A stretch of DNA of 64,000 bases from Patella vulgata (lineage: Eukaryota; Mollusca; Gastropoda; Patellidae): the NCBI RefSeq assembly GCF_932274485.2, contig NC_065880.2, positions 89,339,730 through 89,403,729 of the forward strand, read 5' to 3'. Of the stretch, positions 11,045-23,200 are shown piece after piece. The first letter of the stretch is position 1. Each line of letters opens with the position of its first letter. The notes under the pieces were generated by a model that was not told the origin of the DNA, ran no database searches, and worked only from the letters and a program-made list of their open reading frames with translations. The position numbers and the translations under genes were made by a program.

Positions 11045-12000
11045 ATGCTGCAGATAAATCTTTATCAGACTTGGGTTGCCTACATTTAAACCATGAGTGG
11101 GCAAGTGATTCAATTGGTGTCCTTGGGACCCGAAGTTATTTTAAACCCACACTGTAAAAATTATCCATTTTTTATCTTTCCGAATTCCGTATATTAACAT
11201 TTTTTTATGTTAATCGATGTTTTTTTTTTTTTTAGAAAATGTGTTAAAAGTGTGAATTATTTCTTCAAATGACGTGTTTTATGTATTCCATTGAATATTC
11301 AGTATAAAACAGGAAATTACTGTGAAATTTAGGGATACAATGTTTTATTTCATTCTATAATGGGCGTAATACTGTTATTTTACGGGATAAACTGCAAAAT
11401 GACCAGTGTTTGATTTTGTATTTTTGACAATCTCATGATCTGTCCCCATCGACGAAATAGACCCCACTGATAAGTAGCGGAGATAGCGAAGAGTTAAATA
11501 CCTCAAAGAGTTACAATGACCCAAACTGTAATAATTGTATTGTTTTCAGTTGTCTTAATAAAAATGTTTTTAATGAGGCTATTTTGTGGTTTATGGATTT
11601 TGAATTGTATTTTAAAAACTGGGAATAATGTTCTGGAAACAAAAATAACCAGGATTTTTTTTCTGTATTTTCTGTAAATTACAGATACGGACAAATTCTT
11701 GGTAATGTTTTTGTTTTTAGAACTTTTTACGTTTTGCACGGATTTTTTTGTTACAGTGCAGTAGTCTTCGCCTTCTTTCATCCATATGTTTATCATTGCT
11801 CCAGTTAACACTATAAGCGAAGATTCTAAATTCTCCCCACTTGAGATAAAGCTATACTCATGATGTATATGTGGTTATGTTAAACCCTGTAGCCATCGGC
11901 TTCTGCAATCCATGTGTAAACCATCATATACAAGTCTAAATTATACCACTTTAGATAAAGCTATACACTATCCCATCACACCCTATATTATTCAGTAGAA
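11045..12000. other. no gene recognised
   Basis: T-rich runs near 11200-11235 and a 102-codon minus-strand ORF (11503-11811) that is Lys/Asn-rich and shows no domain. A short partial duplication around 'GATAAAGCTATAC' occurs near 11850 and 11965. No supported gene. Confidence 0.45.
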
Positions 12001-12345
12001 TAAAGATACATGACGGGAGCTTAGATAAAGAGCTGGCAGTTCTCACTATAATAGTTAAAAACTAGATAATGTAAAGGTAATTTGCTGAAAATTTCAGTCT
12101 AATTGATCAACTCTGAACCAAGAATATAGCGATTGAATTTTCGGCCTAGCCTCGATCATCATTACATAGTCTCGATTATCCATTTCATGATTTAATCATG
12201 AATGAAAGTTGAGCAGCAAATCGGATCCTAATCCAGGAAATATCGCAGGCTAACGATGCCATCGAGAGTTGATTATGATAGATAACAGTTCAGGCCCAAG
12301 GAGACACCTGCAATAGGCAGATTTAGCTCTTGCATAATGCATGTT
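12001..12345 (-). repeat. interspersed repeat X, copy 2
   Basis: Minus-strand copy of the ~380 bp repeat. Landmarks are GATAAAGAGCTGGCAGTTCT, CTATAATAGTTAAAAACTAG, CCTAGCCTCGATCATCATTA and the TTAGCTCTTGCATAATGCAT end. It is nearest to the copies at 40916-41300 and 54590-54990. Confidence 0.75.
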
Positions 12346-12588
12346 TAATACTTGGGCGTTCATTAGCGAACATGTACTGTCAATTGCAGCGACGTAAATT
12401 TTTACTGTGGTACATATTGTCGTTGTCCAGTTGACCCGTCCACAATGTCGTATTAACACGCTATACAGAATACAGTTCTTGTTGGATATTCATCGTTTGG
12501 CCAGGAACCCTATCGAAATTCAGTTATCGGTATTATTAATTTTATTGCCAGTTATTTCCCCGTTTACGTTCAGACTTATTAAATCTTA

Positions 12589-12943
12589 TTAAAGGCTCAA
12601 CAAAAACTCTTGTTGTAACTGAATAATATGTCCCAATCTTTATTCTGGTCAACAAATTGTACTATTTTACAATATTCCAATTAATTGATAATACAAACTT
12701 CATCTTAATACACCTAATTTTAAAAATTGGAAAAATTCAATTAAATGATTTGAAAAGCCTAACGTAAACCTTTTCAAATGTGACTTGGATTTAAAAATAT
12801 TTTCGAACCCTCTGGACAAGTAAAATAGGATGTAATGGATAATTTACTTAACAGGTAGGACACTTAAACATCTAGTACTTATAATAAGGCTATTATTTAT
12901 TTTCTGGAGCTGTAAGCCAGCAAGAGTGTTATTGTCCCTTTAA
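12589..12943. mobile_element. MITE T1 with TTAA target duplication, copy 1
   Basis: A 347 bp element (12593-12939) between two TTAA sites. Ends are imperfect inverted repeats: AGGCTCAACAAAAACTCTTG at the left and, inverted, AGGGACAATAACACTCTTGC at the right. A second copy of the same length lies at 52982-53328. TTAA duplications are typical of piggyBac and Kolobok DNA transposons; which one mobilises this family cannot be told here. No coding capacity. Confidence 0.85.
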
Positions 12944-13982
12944 CAGAAATACTGGACAGGTTTTTTGGTAGACTCGTTTAACTTCGGTGGGGTTGTTCAT
13001 TAGCATGTAAGTAATGATTCCGATGATATTTGAACTCTATGTGTTGTCTTTTATGAATGCTCCCATTACTTACATGCAAAAAATAAATAAACAGCAACCG
13101 TTGTACATTTCGCGGACGACTGAGCTAATGCGGGCGTATGTGTCGTTTTTCTGACTGGCAGTCTATCTTTGGTGGATGGGGCATCTGTATTACATTATGT
13201 GATTTTATTTGCCGTTGCAAATCCAAGTTTTTATATAGACAAAAATATTATCAATCGTAATTCCTATAAATATGAAACAGCTATTTAATTCATAATCCGA
13301 GTTTTTATATTGACAAAAATGCATATCAATCTTAGGAATTATGTTCCTATAAAAGGTTTAAGTTGTTACATTTTATGGCTCCTTAATGTATTTTGCGGTA
13401 CCCTATTGATACCCAGTTTGATAATCTCTCAAAAGATAATATTTTTCTTATCCGTGTAGCTACTCTACTAACGATAAAGTTCATATAATAAAGGTTTTAG
13501 TTGTATTCTGCAATCTATATAAAAGATAAGGTATATATCTATACAATCGATTAGATTAGAGATGATTATGTTGATTCTGTCACGAAATATTTATATCTAT
13601 TAATGCCAATGTAAATGGCTTAATGGATAAAGAGAAGTAAGACAAAGGGATTTTCTTTAAAAGAAAAATCTGCGCAGTATTTTTATAGATACATTACCAC
13701 GTAAGTATTTATAGGGTATTTATTTCCAATAAATGTTAGACATATTGAGTATAAATGGAAAGCAGAGACACGCAATCTTACTCGAAAAGCATAGGCGTAC
13801 GAGCCAGAGGGGGCGGAGTGGGGTAACTTTCGGACTCGGATATTCTGACTTTTGGGGCATACGGGTAAAGTGAAATACATCCCCACCGGGAAGCTCCACA
13901 CTTTCAGCGCTCGATGACGACCGGCATCGCCGTCTGTAAACGGGGATAATTTTCGGGTAGTTTAGGTCTGCCCCCCCCACCC
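12944..13982. other. no gene recognised
   Basis: Contains a spaced inverted pair CATGTAAGTAATG/CATTACTTACATG (near 13004 and 13063) and a loose duplication of a 'GTTTTTATATnGACAAAAAT' block (near 13230 and 13303). A GC-richer stretch (13790-13980) carries overlapping 70-90 codon minus-strand ORFs with no recognisable domain. No supported gene. Confidence 0.4.
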
Positions 13983-14693
13983 TTAAGGCAGGGCACTACC
14001 TATGAATTTTACATTGATAACAGAAACTTGCCATTTAGTGTAATATTAGTATATGATGTCCCAAATCAGATTTGATAATTTGAGCGCAAAATGTTTATTT
14101 GTTGTCATGGAAATGGTGGCCATATTGGATTTTTTTTATATATTCACGGTGGCTATGTTAGGAAATGAAAATCTTCAACAATTTTATTGAAACAAACTAT
14201 TTGTGATTTGGAATAACATATATAGGCATTAAAGAGTGAAATAAGGCATAAAGTTTACTATTTGAATGTTAATAAAGAACATTATGCATCCCACATAAAA
14301 CAAGTGGGTGTGGCCGAACACACAACTAAAATGATTTTGTACAATAAAATGTCCAAATGTATAACAAACACTTTGAAAATCACCTTATTGCAAACAGTAG
14401 CTATAGCACTAATCGTATTTCAAAGATGAGACCATTATCTCTCATAGATTTTGAGAATTTGATTTTCTAAGACCTGATATGGGTGAAAAATTGAGTACGG
14501 AAAAAAGCAAGTTAAAAGTTAAAAATTTGATTTACCTATACAAATGACTAAATATTTAACACTATATAATATAAAGGCTTGACACGACTTGAAAAATCAA
14601 CAAATTTTAACTATTTTGGGCAATTTTAGCTGATATCAAAATTTGACAGATCAATCTATACAGAGTGTTTTATAAGGTAGTGTCCTGCCTTAA
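13983..14693. mobile_element. MITE T2 with TTAA target duplication
   Basis: A 703 bp element (13987-14689) between TTAA sites at 13983-13986 and 14690-14693. Terminal inverted repeats are GGCAGGGCACTACCTATGAA at the left against GGCAGGACACTACCTTATAA at the right. The interior is AT-rich and non-coding. TTAA duplication and GG-starting ends suggest a Kolobok- or piggyBac-type non-autonomous element, of a family different from T1. Confidence 0.85.
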
Positions 14694-15735
14694 CATCCAT
14701 CGAACCCGTACACCTATGGCGAAAAGTACTGAACTCCCTAAATACCCATTGGGAGTCCACAGGACGAAAATACAACGTGTTGCGTAAGGAGTGCGTCGTA
14801 TATATGTGTTGGTTTAAAAGTTAACGGTTGTGAGAACACTGAGAGACTTAAACGTCCAGTACACTCTGCGATTAATTTCCAACGATTTCTGTGTGTTGTA
14901 GATAACTTTGGCACTATATGTCGAAGAAATGTCGGGGGATGAAATTTTGGATAGCTAAATGCTTTTAAAAGTTCGAACGGTACAGGCTTTCTTGGGTTAG
15001 TCGGTTCAAAGCCCTTAGACAAATGCTATAAGGAAGCGCGATGCTTTTTCGAGACAATAGTTTCACTCTATAAGGAAACGGGTCAGGATTCCCGCACCCG
15101 AAGACAGAGCACAAGCTCCATCGGGAGAGTCGAGACGGTTTACATTTTCTTTCTGGGATTCCGTCGGCGGTTAGGAAGCTAGAGCAATCATCTTTATCCG
15201 CATAGCCGACCTTGTAGATCCCAACGACTATACATTTCTTAGAAATCTATCATCCGCTCTTTCAGTGACAATATCCGTGTGAACGTTCAAGTGGTTCTGA
15301 CACCACTGGCGTCCACATATTCTACATAATTTAATATGTAATATAACTGGTTAAACAGATTTCGTAAATAATTTTAACATACAGATCTTCATAATGAAGA
15401 CGGACATACACCATGCAGTGTGCGGCCTTGCTCTTATTTCGAATATCAATATAATATGTACACGAGACCTTGTCATTCTCTTTGTGCTGCACCACTGACA
15501 AGGGAGAACCACATCGGCTCTAATGTTATGCGCCCTCGCCTTCTACATATATACGGAGACTGCACAAAACGAGCGTACATTCAGTCAATCAAATCAATTT
15601 ATGTCGATTTCGTGTGAGAAAGTATGTGCAAGTATAATCGATAATCTATAAACCAAACATCGTTCAAATTGCCAAGTCGATCAAATTGCATTTGTAAATC
15701 ATCTACTGTTCCAGGATCGTCAAATATTTTATTTA
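14694..15735. other. no gene recognised
   Basis: Moderate-GC DNA with several short ORFs on both strands (94 codons at 14738-15022, 65 codons at 15420-15617). None has a signal peptide, domain or good splice context. It may be an old repeat, but no second copy is seen in the window. Confidence 0.4.
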
Positions 15736-15737
15736 TA

Positions 15738-16075
15738 GAGGCCGGGTGTTCGATCCCTCAACTCAATTGGCCGAGAAAGTTCATCCAGATTTTCCGGCGT
15801 GGTCCCCCCTTGTCAGTGGTGCAGGACGGAGGGCCTGACAAGGACAGCTGCCTAGTCATTCAGATGGGACGACAAACCGAGCTCCCAGGTACACATTTTC
15901 GTGTACGTAAAAGAACCCTTGACAGTTGGAATTCGATATAAGAGTAGGCCGTAGTGCCGCTATCCGGGTAAAATTTTCCCCATAGCACACTGTATGGCGT
16001 ATGACCGTCTTCATTAGCCCACTTCGGAACATAACAGTAGGGCGTTAATCCCTATTTCATTTCATTTCGTTTGCT
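15738..16075 (+). mobile_element. SINE family B, copy 1 (head truncated)
   Basis: Begins within the tRNA-like head (GGGTGTTCGATCCCT, a B-box match). It continues through the family core (GAGAAAGTTCATCCAGATTT, TCCGGCGTGG, GTGCAGGACGGAGGGCCTGA, CACACTGTATGGCGTATG) to a TTTCATTTCATTTCGTTT tail. Body identical in order to full copies at 45385-45768 (minus) and 55936-56318 (plus). Confidence 0.85.
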
Positions 16076-16399
16076 TGATAAGAGTTGAGAGAACCCCCGT
16101 CGAAACGTCGCTAAATAAACTCTTCAAGTAACTTGTATTCCATATAATTGTGTCGTGTGTTATTCTCGCCTAGTCACTAAATGCCGCTTAAATAATTTAT
16201 CTACGTAAATGTTTGACTGATTTGTCTAATTGAAGCAATTGTCAATTAAAACTAGATTGTCAATTCACGTCAACTCAATAAACAAATTACTACCAAGGAC
16301 GATCGTAAAAGAGCCAGGGTTTATCAAGGCGAACAATATACAATATTTTTACTAATTGCCTATAAATAAGACAAGCGGTTGCCATGCAAGATACGCCCA

Positions 16400-17380
16400 C
16401 ATTTTACACAGGATGGACAGAGAACATCCAAGAAATTACGGTCCGATATGCGTGAATATCTACAGGAAACGATATCTTCGGGATATAAACATATATTTTA
16501 AGTTTCATCAAAATCGGATAAAAGTTGTGACATCTAGAATGTCCACAGCATTGGTATTGCATACTTTTACACTATTTTACACTGCAAGGAACGACCATTT
16601 TGTCGGGTAGTTTTTCCGATTTTTACGAAATTCGATTTCGATTATCATTATGTGTAAGGGTGATATATTTAAATGGTTTTAAAATCGGATAAAAATTGTG
16701 ACCTCCAGAGGGTCAACCACCATGGTATTACATATATTTACACTATTTGCGGACAAGAGGCGACCATTTGTCAGGCAGTTTCGATAAAAATTGTGATCTC
16801 TAGAGGGTCCACAGTCTAAAAAAATGATTTTCGTGCAATCAGGGGCCATACATAATCCAAGACGTTACATAATTCAAGACGCGGGAATATCGAAAGGAAC
16901 CAAGATCTTGGAGATATAAACATATTTGTTATGTTTCATCAAAATTGGATAAAAATTGTGACCTCTAGAAGGTCCACAACCTTGATATTATATACTTTAA
17001 CACTATTTGCGTGCAAGGAGCGTCCACAAAAACCTGGATCAAGTCTTTTTGGTGGCTTCCACTGTGAAGTTTCTTAGGAAACACTTGTTTACGATATCAC
17101 CCTTTGTGGAAGTGGGCGTAAAACTCCAGGAACAAACGAAAGGAGTGGCCATTTTGTCAGGTTTGTCAGGCAGACTCGGTCCGATTTTCATGAAATTCGA
17201 ATTCAGTCATCATTATGGTGTACCGGTGATATATTTAAACATTTTTTTTTAAATCAGATTAAAATTGTGACCTCTAGAGGGTCCACAAGCTAAAAACGTG
17301 GTTTTTCGTACAATCAGGGCCCATAATCCAGAAAGTTACGGCCCGATATGTACAAAATCGACATGATACTTTTTCTTGCC
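16400..17380 (+). repeat. interspersed repeat H, several imperfect units
   Basis: Repeated blocks of about 200-250 bp built from GGTCCGATATGCGTGAATAT, TTTCATCAAAATCGGATAAA, TTGTGACCTCTAGAGGGTCC and 'GGAGCGACCATTTTGTCGG'. Units start near 16437, 16675, 16790, 16900 and 17240. The reverse complement of the same family lies at 56480-56840. ORFs crossing it are not conserved between units, so it is not treated as coding. Confidence 0.7.
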
Positions 17381-17389
17381 CCCCCTCCC

Positions 17390-17974
17390 TCGTCGTAAAT
17401 GGACCCCTAGTGGAACAACCTGAGAAAAAAGTCGGGTCATCACAGGGTTCGAACCTGGTGTTTTATGAGCCAATATCAATCAATAAATATTGAGTCGAGT
17501 TTACTCTCTGGCTTTCCGCATATCAACCAGGCGATGTCGATACGTGGCACTGGAAGTCTCGTAGTTTTGAGGTCAGTTTACTCACTGGCTTTTCACTCAT
17601 TAACCAGGTGTAACGGTACACTACCGCTGCCAGATATCTTTGCTTTGGCCTTGTCGTCTCGGGGTTGGTTTGACTCTCGACTGGCTACGTTTGTATCTCT
17701 TTTCTTAAGGACTTCACCATTGTGTTTTCTCACGATACCGAAATTAAATAAGTAACAAGAACAACGATAGTTTTTTGCTAAACGTTTTATGTCACAACAG
17801 TCACACAATACTATACATTACAATATTTAAAATTAACATCTTTCTCTCAAACCCACTCCTGTAAAAGTCTAACCAGCGTGGCTAGACTCAAAAAACCACT
17901 ACATCATGAAATAGTGGTCTAAATAACCAAAGCGGTGTCTAAACCCCAAGAACCGACATGATTATTCTACCCCG

Positions 17975-18011
<37 letters not shown>

Positions 18012-18335
18012 TTATAGGTGCTGAATGACGTAGGCTAATTAGTAATTTCCCACTCAGTGTATTTCTAATAATAACAACTTATCCTTGCAAACTGTAAATG
18101 ACGAACATGTTTACAAAACTATAGCTCTGTTAATGTATTGAAATAACCAGCATACTTTCTATATTTTTGGTAATGAAGTTAGAATGAATGATTTGTGAAG
18201 ATAAAAATATTGTTTCAGTCATCATATTAATCTATTCCTTGTCTATGAATTTGAAACCAATAATTGGTCCATGACATAATGTGGTCGTAACAACAATATT
18301 GCTAAGATTCTACCCTATTTAAGAATATGTAGAGA
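17390..18335. other. no gene; local duplication and CT tract
   Basis: A two-copy local repeat (near 17495 and 17572) shares AGTTTACTC(T/A)CTGGCTTT(T/C) and ATnAACCAGG. A tRNA-like B-box match GGGTTCGAACCTGG near 17446 may be a SINE scrap. A (CT)n run occupies about 17978-18012. No supported gene. Confidence 0.4.
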
Positions 18336-18898
18336 ATCTCCTACCAGTCTTTTTTGATATCAAAAAATATCAACACAAGTTGATAAAGTAACAAAAAACG
18401 AGGCTCTGCCGAGTTTTTTTTTACTTTAACAACGAGTGTTGATATTTTTTGATATCAAAAAAGACGAGTAGGAGATTTTATTTATCACCCAATCCCTTCT
18501 TACATGCACAAATAGATAAATATAAGTCTTTGCTGTAGATTTCACTTTTACTGAACATTACGGCGTATTGATACATCATTTTTGACAGCAATTAAACCAT
18601 TGCAAAGTCCTTTATATTGACCCAGTGTTTCCATCAAGGTCAATTGAATATCAATAGTTCATTTTTAATTTAAAAAAGTTACTTTTAATAGGAAATGAAC
18701 TGTTCTTTGAAAATAAAAAAAGAACTGTTCTTTGAAAATAAAAAAAGAACTGTTCTTTGAAAATAAAAAAAGTAGTTCCTTTTCAACTGACCAATCAAAT
18801 TCATGTAAAGCGATATCTCCTAAGGTGATATCGCAGTAGATTATGAAATATATCACACAAGCGATATCTACTTTAGAATGTATTATTGGGTGATAAAC
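18336..18898. mobile_element. compound inverted-repeat element with TTATCACCCAAT ends
   Basis: Two structures adjoin. First, a hairpin: CTCCTACCAGTCTTTTTTGA near 18350 pairs with TCAAAAAAGACGAGTAGGAG near 18454-18473, enclosing a second TATCAACAC/GTGTTGATA pair. Second, an element bounded by TTATCACCCAAT (about 18481) and its inverse ATTGGGTGATAA (about 18885), holding three 24 bp tandem units GAACTGTTCTTTGAAAATAA (18698-18769) and paired GCGATATC motifs. The layout fits a non-autonomous DNA transposon. The ORF over the 24 bp units is a by-product of the repeat. Confidence 0.6.
18698..18770. repeat. tandem repeat, 3 x 24 bp
   Basis: Three consecutive copies of a 24 bp unit starting GAACTGTTCTTTGAAAATAA with no visible difference, inside the TIR element. 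Confidence 0.9.
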
Positions 18899-18946
18899 AT
18901 AAAATAAAGATCATTCGAACTAATTATTCATGCAACATGCACATAT

Positions 18947-19551
18947 ATATGAAGACCCCAGGGGAAAACCTGGTGATGTCATTGTCACGTTTTCTGACTT
19001 TTGAGTAAATGGAAATGTCCAGTTTAAACACTGATTTCTTCAAGGCCCTTATTCACGAAAACTTAAACTAAGATACAATCGAAATTTTAAGAAATACTGC
19101 AATTCGATTGGCTGACCAATATGCAAATTGGATATATGCAAATTGATTTTACTGGTCAGTCAATCGAATTGCAATATTTCTTAAAATTTCGATTGTATCT
19201 TAGTTTAAGTTTTCGTGAATAAGGGCCCAGTTTGGAAGAGTTTTTTTTTTAAATATTGCAAGTTTCTATGAAGAATCATGCATTTAGTGAGAACATTTAA
19301 GCTGGTGCACACTCCCATAGCATTCCTATGGTGCATTTTGGGCATTTGATTTGACTGACCATGGTTTGGACATTACCAGTTTTTCCCTTTTATGCCTTTC
19401 AAAAAACCCTCTGTAGAGAATGACATGTCCAGTTGTTCCATACAATATTTATGGAGAAGAAAGCAGGGCCCAAGGGGTAAAATCAGGGGAAGTAATCGAA
19501 CTAAAGCATAAATGTGGACATCACCAGTTTTTCCCCCTGTGGTCTTCATAT
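18947..19551. mobile_element. TIR element with ATATGAAGACC ends, hosting a nested palindrome
   Basis: The left end ATATGAAGACCCCAGGGGAA, followed by AACCTGGTGATGTC, is mirrored at the right end by GACATCACCAGTTTTTCCCC and GGTCTTCATAT. The ~33 bp inverted termini are imperfect. The interior is non-coding and is interrupted at 19042-19229 by a near-perfect palindrome. No clear target duplication could be fixed. Confidence 0.65.
19042..19229. mobile_element. foldback MITE (near-perfect palindrome, ~190 bp)
   Basis: Arms of about 75-80 bp start with GGCCCTTATTCACGAAAACT and end with AGTTTTCGTGAATAAGGGCC. They pair almost fully, leaving a short loop around TGACCAATATGCAAATTGGA. Such 'GGGCCCTTATTCAC' snap-back elements are a common MITE form. 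It is nested in the 18947-19551 element and so is younger than it. Confidence 0.85.
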
Positions 19552-19573
19552 GATTACTATACGATTAACATTC

Positions 19574-19830
19574 AATAAAATAAAACCAAGTACGAACAAT
19601 CCAAATCATAAGATAGAATTCGAAGTCCTAAAAAACGTTATAGGCAAAATAGTGTATTCAAGCAAAATAGTGTAACCAGCAAATGGACTGCTCCTCGTGT
19701 ACAAAATACACGACAAACAGTGGTAACAGGTGTCCGGAAGAGTAAGCTTACCCTGCCTGGCGCCACACCCGCCATGGCTGCATCCAAACTATTAGGCGAA
19801 ATGTCGGTAAATTAGCGTGATTGGCCAATG
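19574..19830 (-). mobile_element. 3'-end copy of the Penelope-like element
   Basis: Minus-strand sequence matching the DNA downstream of the Penelope-like ORF at 27900-28585, in the order: ATTGGCCAATCACGCTA, TTTGGATGCAG, ATGGCGGGTGTGGCGCCAGG, TTGTCGTGTATTTTGTACAC, GTTCGTACTTGGTTTTATTT. It lacks any coding part, consistent with a 5'-truncated insertion or a lone terminal repeat. It is uninterrupted and so shows the original form of the site where a hAT-like element sits in the 28 kb copy. Confidence 0.7.
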
Positions 19831-19984
19831 AAATGTTACATATGACTAATAAATCGATTCTATTCTCAAAGAAATAAAACACATGCAATCGCTGCCCAAA
19901 AGTTTATCACTGTACTTCAAAGTCCTACAATAAGTCTCTCTAACTAAACACAGAAAAACATAACTAAAATGTTCCCCGGTTCTC

Positions 19985-20110
19985 TTCAAGTGTCCCTTAT
20001 CAATGATGCAGAACGGAGGGCTGACAAGGACAGCTGTCTAGTCGTTCAGATGGCATGGAAAACCGATGCCCCTTGTACACATTGGTGTGCACGTAAAATG
20101 ACCCAGAATA
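19985..20110 (+). mobile_element. SINE family B, internal fragment
   Basis: Matches only the middle of family B (ATGCAGAACGGAGGGCTGAC, CAGCTGTCTAGTCGTTCAGA, TACACATTGGTGTGCACGTA). Both head and tail are missing. The 62-codon ORF across it is not a gene. Confidence 0.75.
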
Positions 20111-20274
20111 AAGTCTTAACTAACATTGGTTATCTTTATAAAGCATGGATGTTCTAACTTATTGGTCTAAATAATGCATATATCAAAATCCACTTATTGT
20201 ATTCAGTTACAAAGACTCGATCACTCATAATATGAATACAGAATCCCTAGACAGCCCGGGGTTTCAACACTATA

Positions 20275-23200
20275 TTATCGTCTTGACATATGACAATATT
20301 TCCATTCAGAATTAACTGTTATGTTGAAAGGTACAACCACGTCTCTATTCTTATATCTACCGTAGTTAACATAAATTTCACAGTTATTATACTCATCAGG
20401 GCGATAATTCACAGCAAAACAGAATTTTTTCTTTAGACATGCTTCGGCACAATGCGTTGAACTACGCGATGTGTATTGTTTTGGGATGGGCGGGTCCGCC
20501 AACTTAAAACCCTTGTAACACACAAATTCTGAAAAACAAAAAAAAAACAACAAAAAATGCAGTTTTAGAAGATGTATTTATAATGAAATATGAGTTCAAA
20601 ACTGCGCGACTGGAGATCTACAGCGAACGCGTTAGAGCACCCCATGCCCCAACCATTATTATGTAGCGGGAGTCTCTGTTCTCCGGTTCACTTTTCCGGC
20701 CCATTTAGCTTAATGAATGTATAGCTGTAACAAGAGGCTCACAAATTTACTTTCCCCGGAGGTGGGGGGTGGGGTGGGGTTCATTAAAAATTCGGCCCAC
20801 TCAGTATTAGAAAATCAATTATTACCCCTTACTAAGTCGAAACGTAATAAGTAAGGATAGCATTATGTAATTTTTAGATGCAGGCCTCATGCAAAATATC
20901 GGCCTATTTGCCTATCTGGACAAAGCTCAGACACAGAGAGATGGGATTTACGTCCACTCGACACAAACTAGGTCATTTCGGGACAAACACATGGCGTGGT
21001 TCAATTTTATTTCTATAATTCACTTGCGCGTAGGGGTCTTTAGTAGTGGGAGGGAACCCACGAGGTTGGACAGGCGACCCTATTCCTTGTCACGTACAAC
21101 CGCGGAACCGAAACCACGCCAGTTGACTCAATGACAGACCTTATGACACAGCACGCACTTGCTAACCATTCGGCCAGCCACCGCCCCCCCCCCCCACCCT
21201 TTCAGTGGCGAGCACAGGCTATTTGTTTTTGGGGGGCGGGGGTAGGGGTGTGCAGTGGTGTTGATGATTTGTGGCGTATATCTGAACTCGTATATAAGAT
21301 AAAACTTAATCAGCTTGGACCCGACACGGGTATAAACTGTACTTACTTGCAGAGTTGTGATAATCGATATAACTCGACGGATAAGAACCAGATGCAGCCC
21401 AATATTTGACATTAATGGTACGGTTAGTTTCATGTATTCCTATCCTATTCAAACCCAAAACCAATCCAGTTCCAAATTCAACTTGATTCATCTCCCATAG
21501 GAACCAAAACGGGGAAAATGTAACGGCATTGAAGGTGGTATTGGCTGTATAAGTTGGCGCTGTACAGATCGTATCATTCAAACATTCCCGGACAGTGTAA
21601 TAATCAGCTGTAATCTGTATTTGGTACACAATTCTTTCTTCATCAAATAATCCTACATATACTTCCACCGGTCCTTGAAATTTGGCTGTAAAATGGTTTA
21701 CGGTTGAGACATCCAGGAAATTTCTATATAAGTAGTTAATCATTAGAATGCTTCGATCTCCTACAAAGGATAAACAGCGCGGATTAGAAAATTTAAAACA
21801 TGTATCAATGGAAATCGGAGCTGAACAGTAGGGCGTTAAAACCCATTTCATGTCAGTTCGAGGGGGAATGGTTAGCGTGTGCGCGTTGTATCAATCTGTC
21901 ATTGAGTCAGCTGGCGTGGTTTCGATTCCCCGGCTGTACGTGACAAGGAGTTGGGTCGCCTGTCAAACCTCGCAGGTTTGTCTCCCGGTCCTCCGGTTTC
22001 CTCCCACTGCTAAAGGCCCATACGCGCAAACGAATTATTGAAATAAAATTGAACCACATGTTAATCCCGAAATGACCTAGTTTGTGTCGAGTGGACGTTA
22101 AATCCTCCCTCTCTTTCTCTCTCTCTAAAAATGATCGGAAGTGCACCCTATTCTCCCCTTAATTGATCACATATCCCTAATAAATTCAAACATCTAATAT
22201 ACAATATGAAATTATATATTTTCTGAATATTTCGTTGTTTGCCATGTTCATTCCGTATAACCATTGTTATGGTTGCTCAGTATAGCTAACTAGGTGCTCC
22301 CCGGATCGACCAGGTGTCGACAGAGAACGTTCTCTGGTTTCCTCTTGGCAATTGTACAAGTAAAGGTATCCTCAGTATCTTCAGTGGTCTCAGTCCGTTT
22401 CACTCCACTAACTCCTTGGTTAATCCATGTGGGAGATACCTATTGCAAATTATCTGCCCTTGATGATTGTGCTATTTTTATTTACCAATCAAAAGAATCG
22501 TCAAATTCAAAGAAAGTTGGCGAAGGGAAGTAACACTCATCTTGTTGCAACAAACAAGTCGCCATATTGTTGTAATCAAATTGAACAAATGATAGAAAAA
22601 GCTAATTATAAACAGCCTGTCTAAGTTTAGTTTGGTAAGTAAGGGTTTTCCTCCAATCTGGTTAAAACACAGATCCTATTTCGTTTCGTTTTTTTTTATT
22701 GTTCAAAATTTCGTTTTAGTTGTCTTTACTACACTAGGACGTGGAAGACTTGTTCTGGATGATGTGAGGGATTAGCCAATGAAAAGGCTGTTACGGCGAC
22801 CCTTTGGCGTGAGGTGCACGAAACTGTGGGTAATCCACTAGAAACATCAATGCTGATTATAGTTAATGGAGTGTAGGCGGCCATCGAAAGTATAAAAAAC
22901 GAAACGAAATATAGATCTGTATTTTAATCAGATTGGGGTTTTCCTCTAAATTCAGAATTAAATCCCGGGGAAACTTTAACTGTACAATAATTTGAAACCG
23001 ATATAAAACAATATTCAACTACTACAAGTGATAGAGAGAGAAACGGGGTTTAACGTCCACTCGACACAAACTAGGTAATTTCGGGACTAACATATGGTTC
23101 AATTTTATTTCAATAATTCGCTTGCGCGTAGGGGTCTTTACCAGTGGGAGGAAACCCGTGGACCCGGTAAGACAGACGACCCTACTCCTTGTCCAACTAC

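Noticed and set aside
14738-15022. 94-codon minus-strand ORF in GC-richer DNA
   Set aside because: No signal peptide, domain, splice sites or second copy; not enough to call a gene.
17428-17470. tRNA 3'-half-like segment with GGGTTCGAACCTGG
   Set aside because: No acceptor stem partner or A box upstream; probably a SINE scrap or chance.
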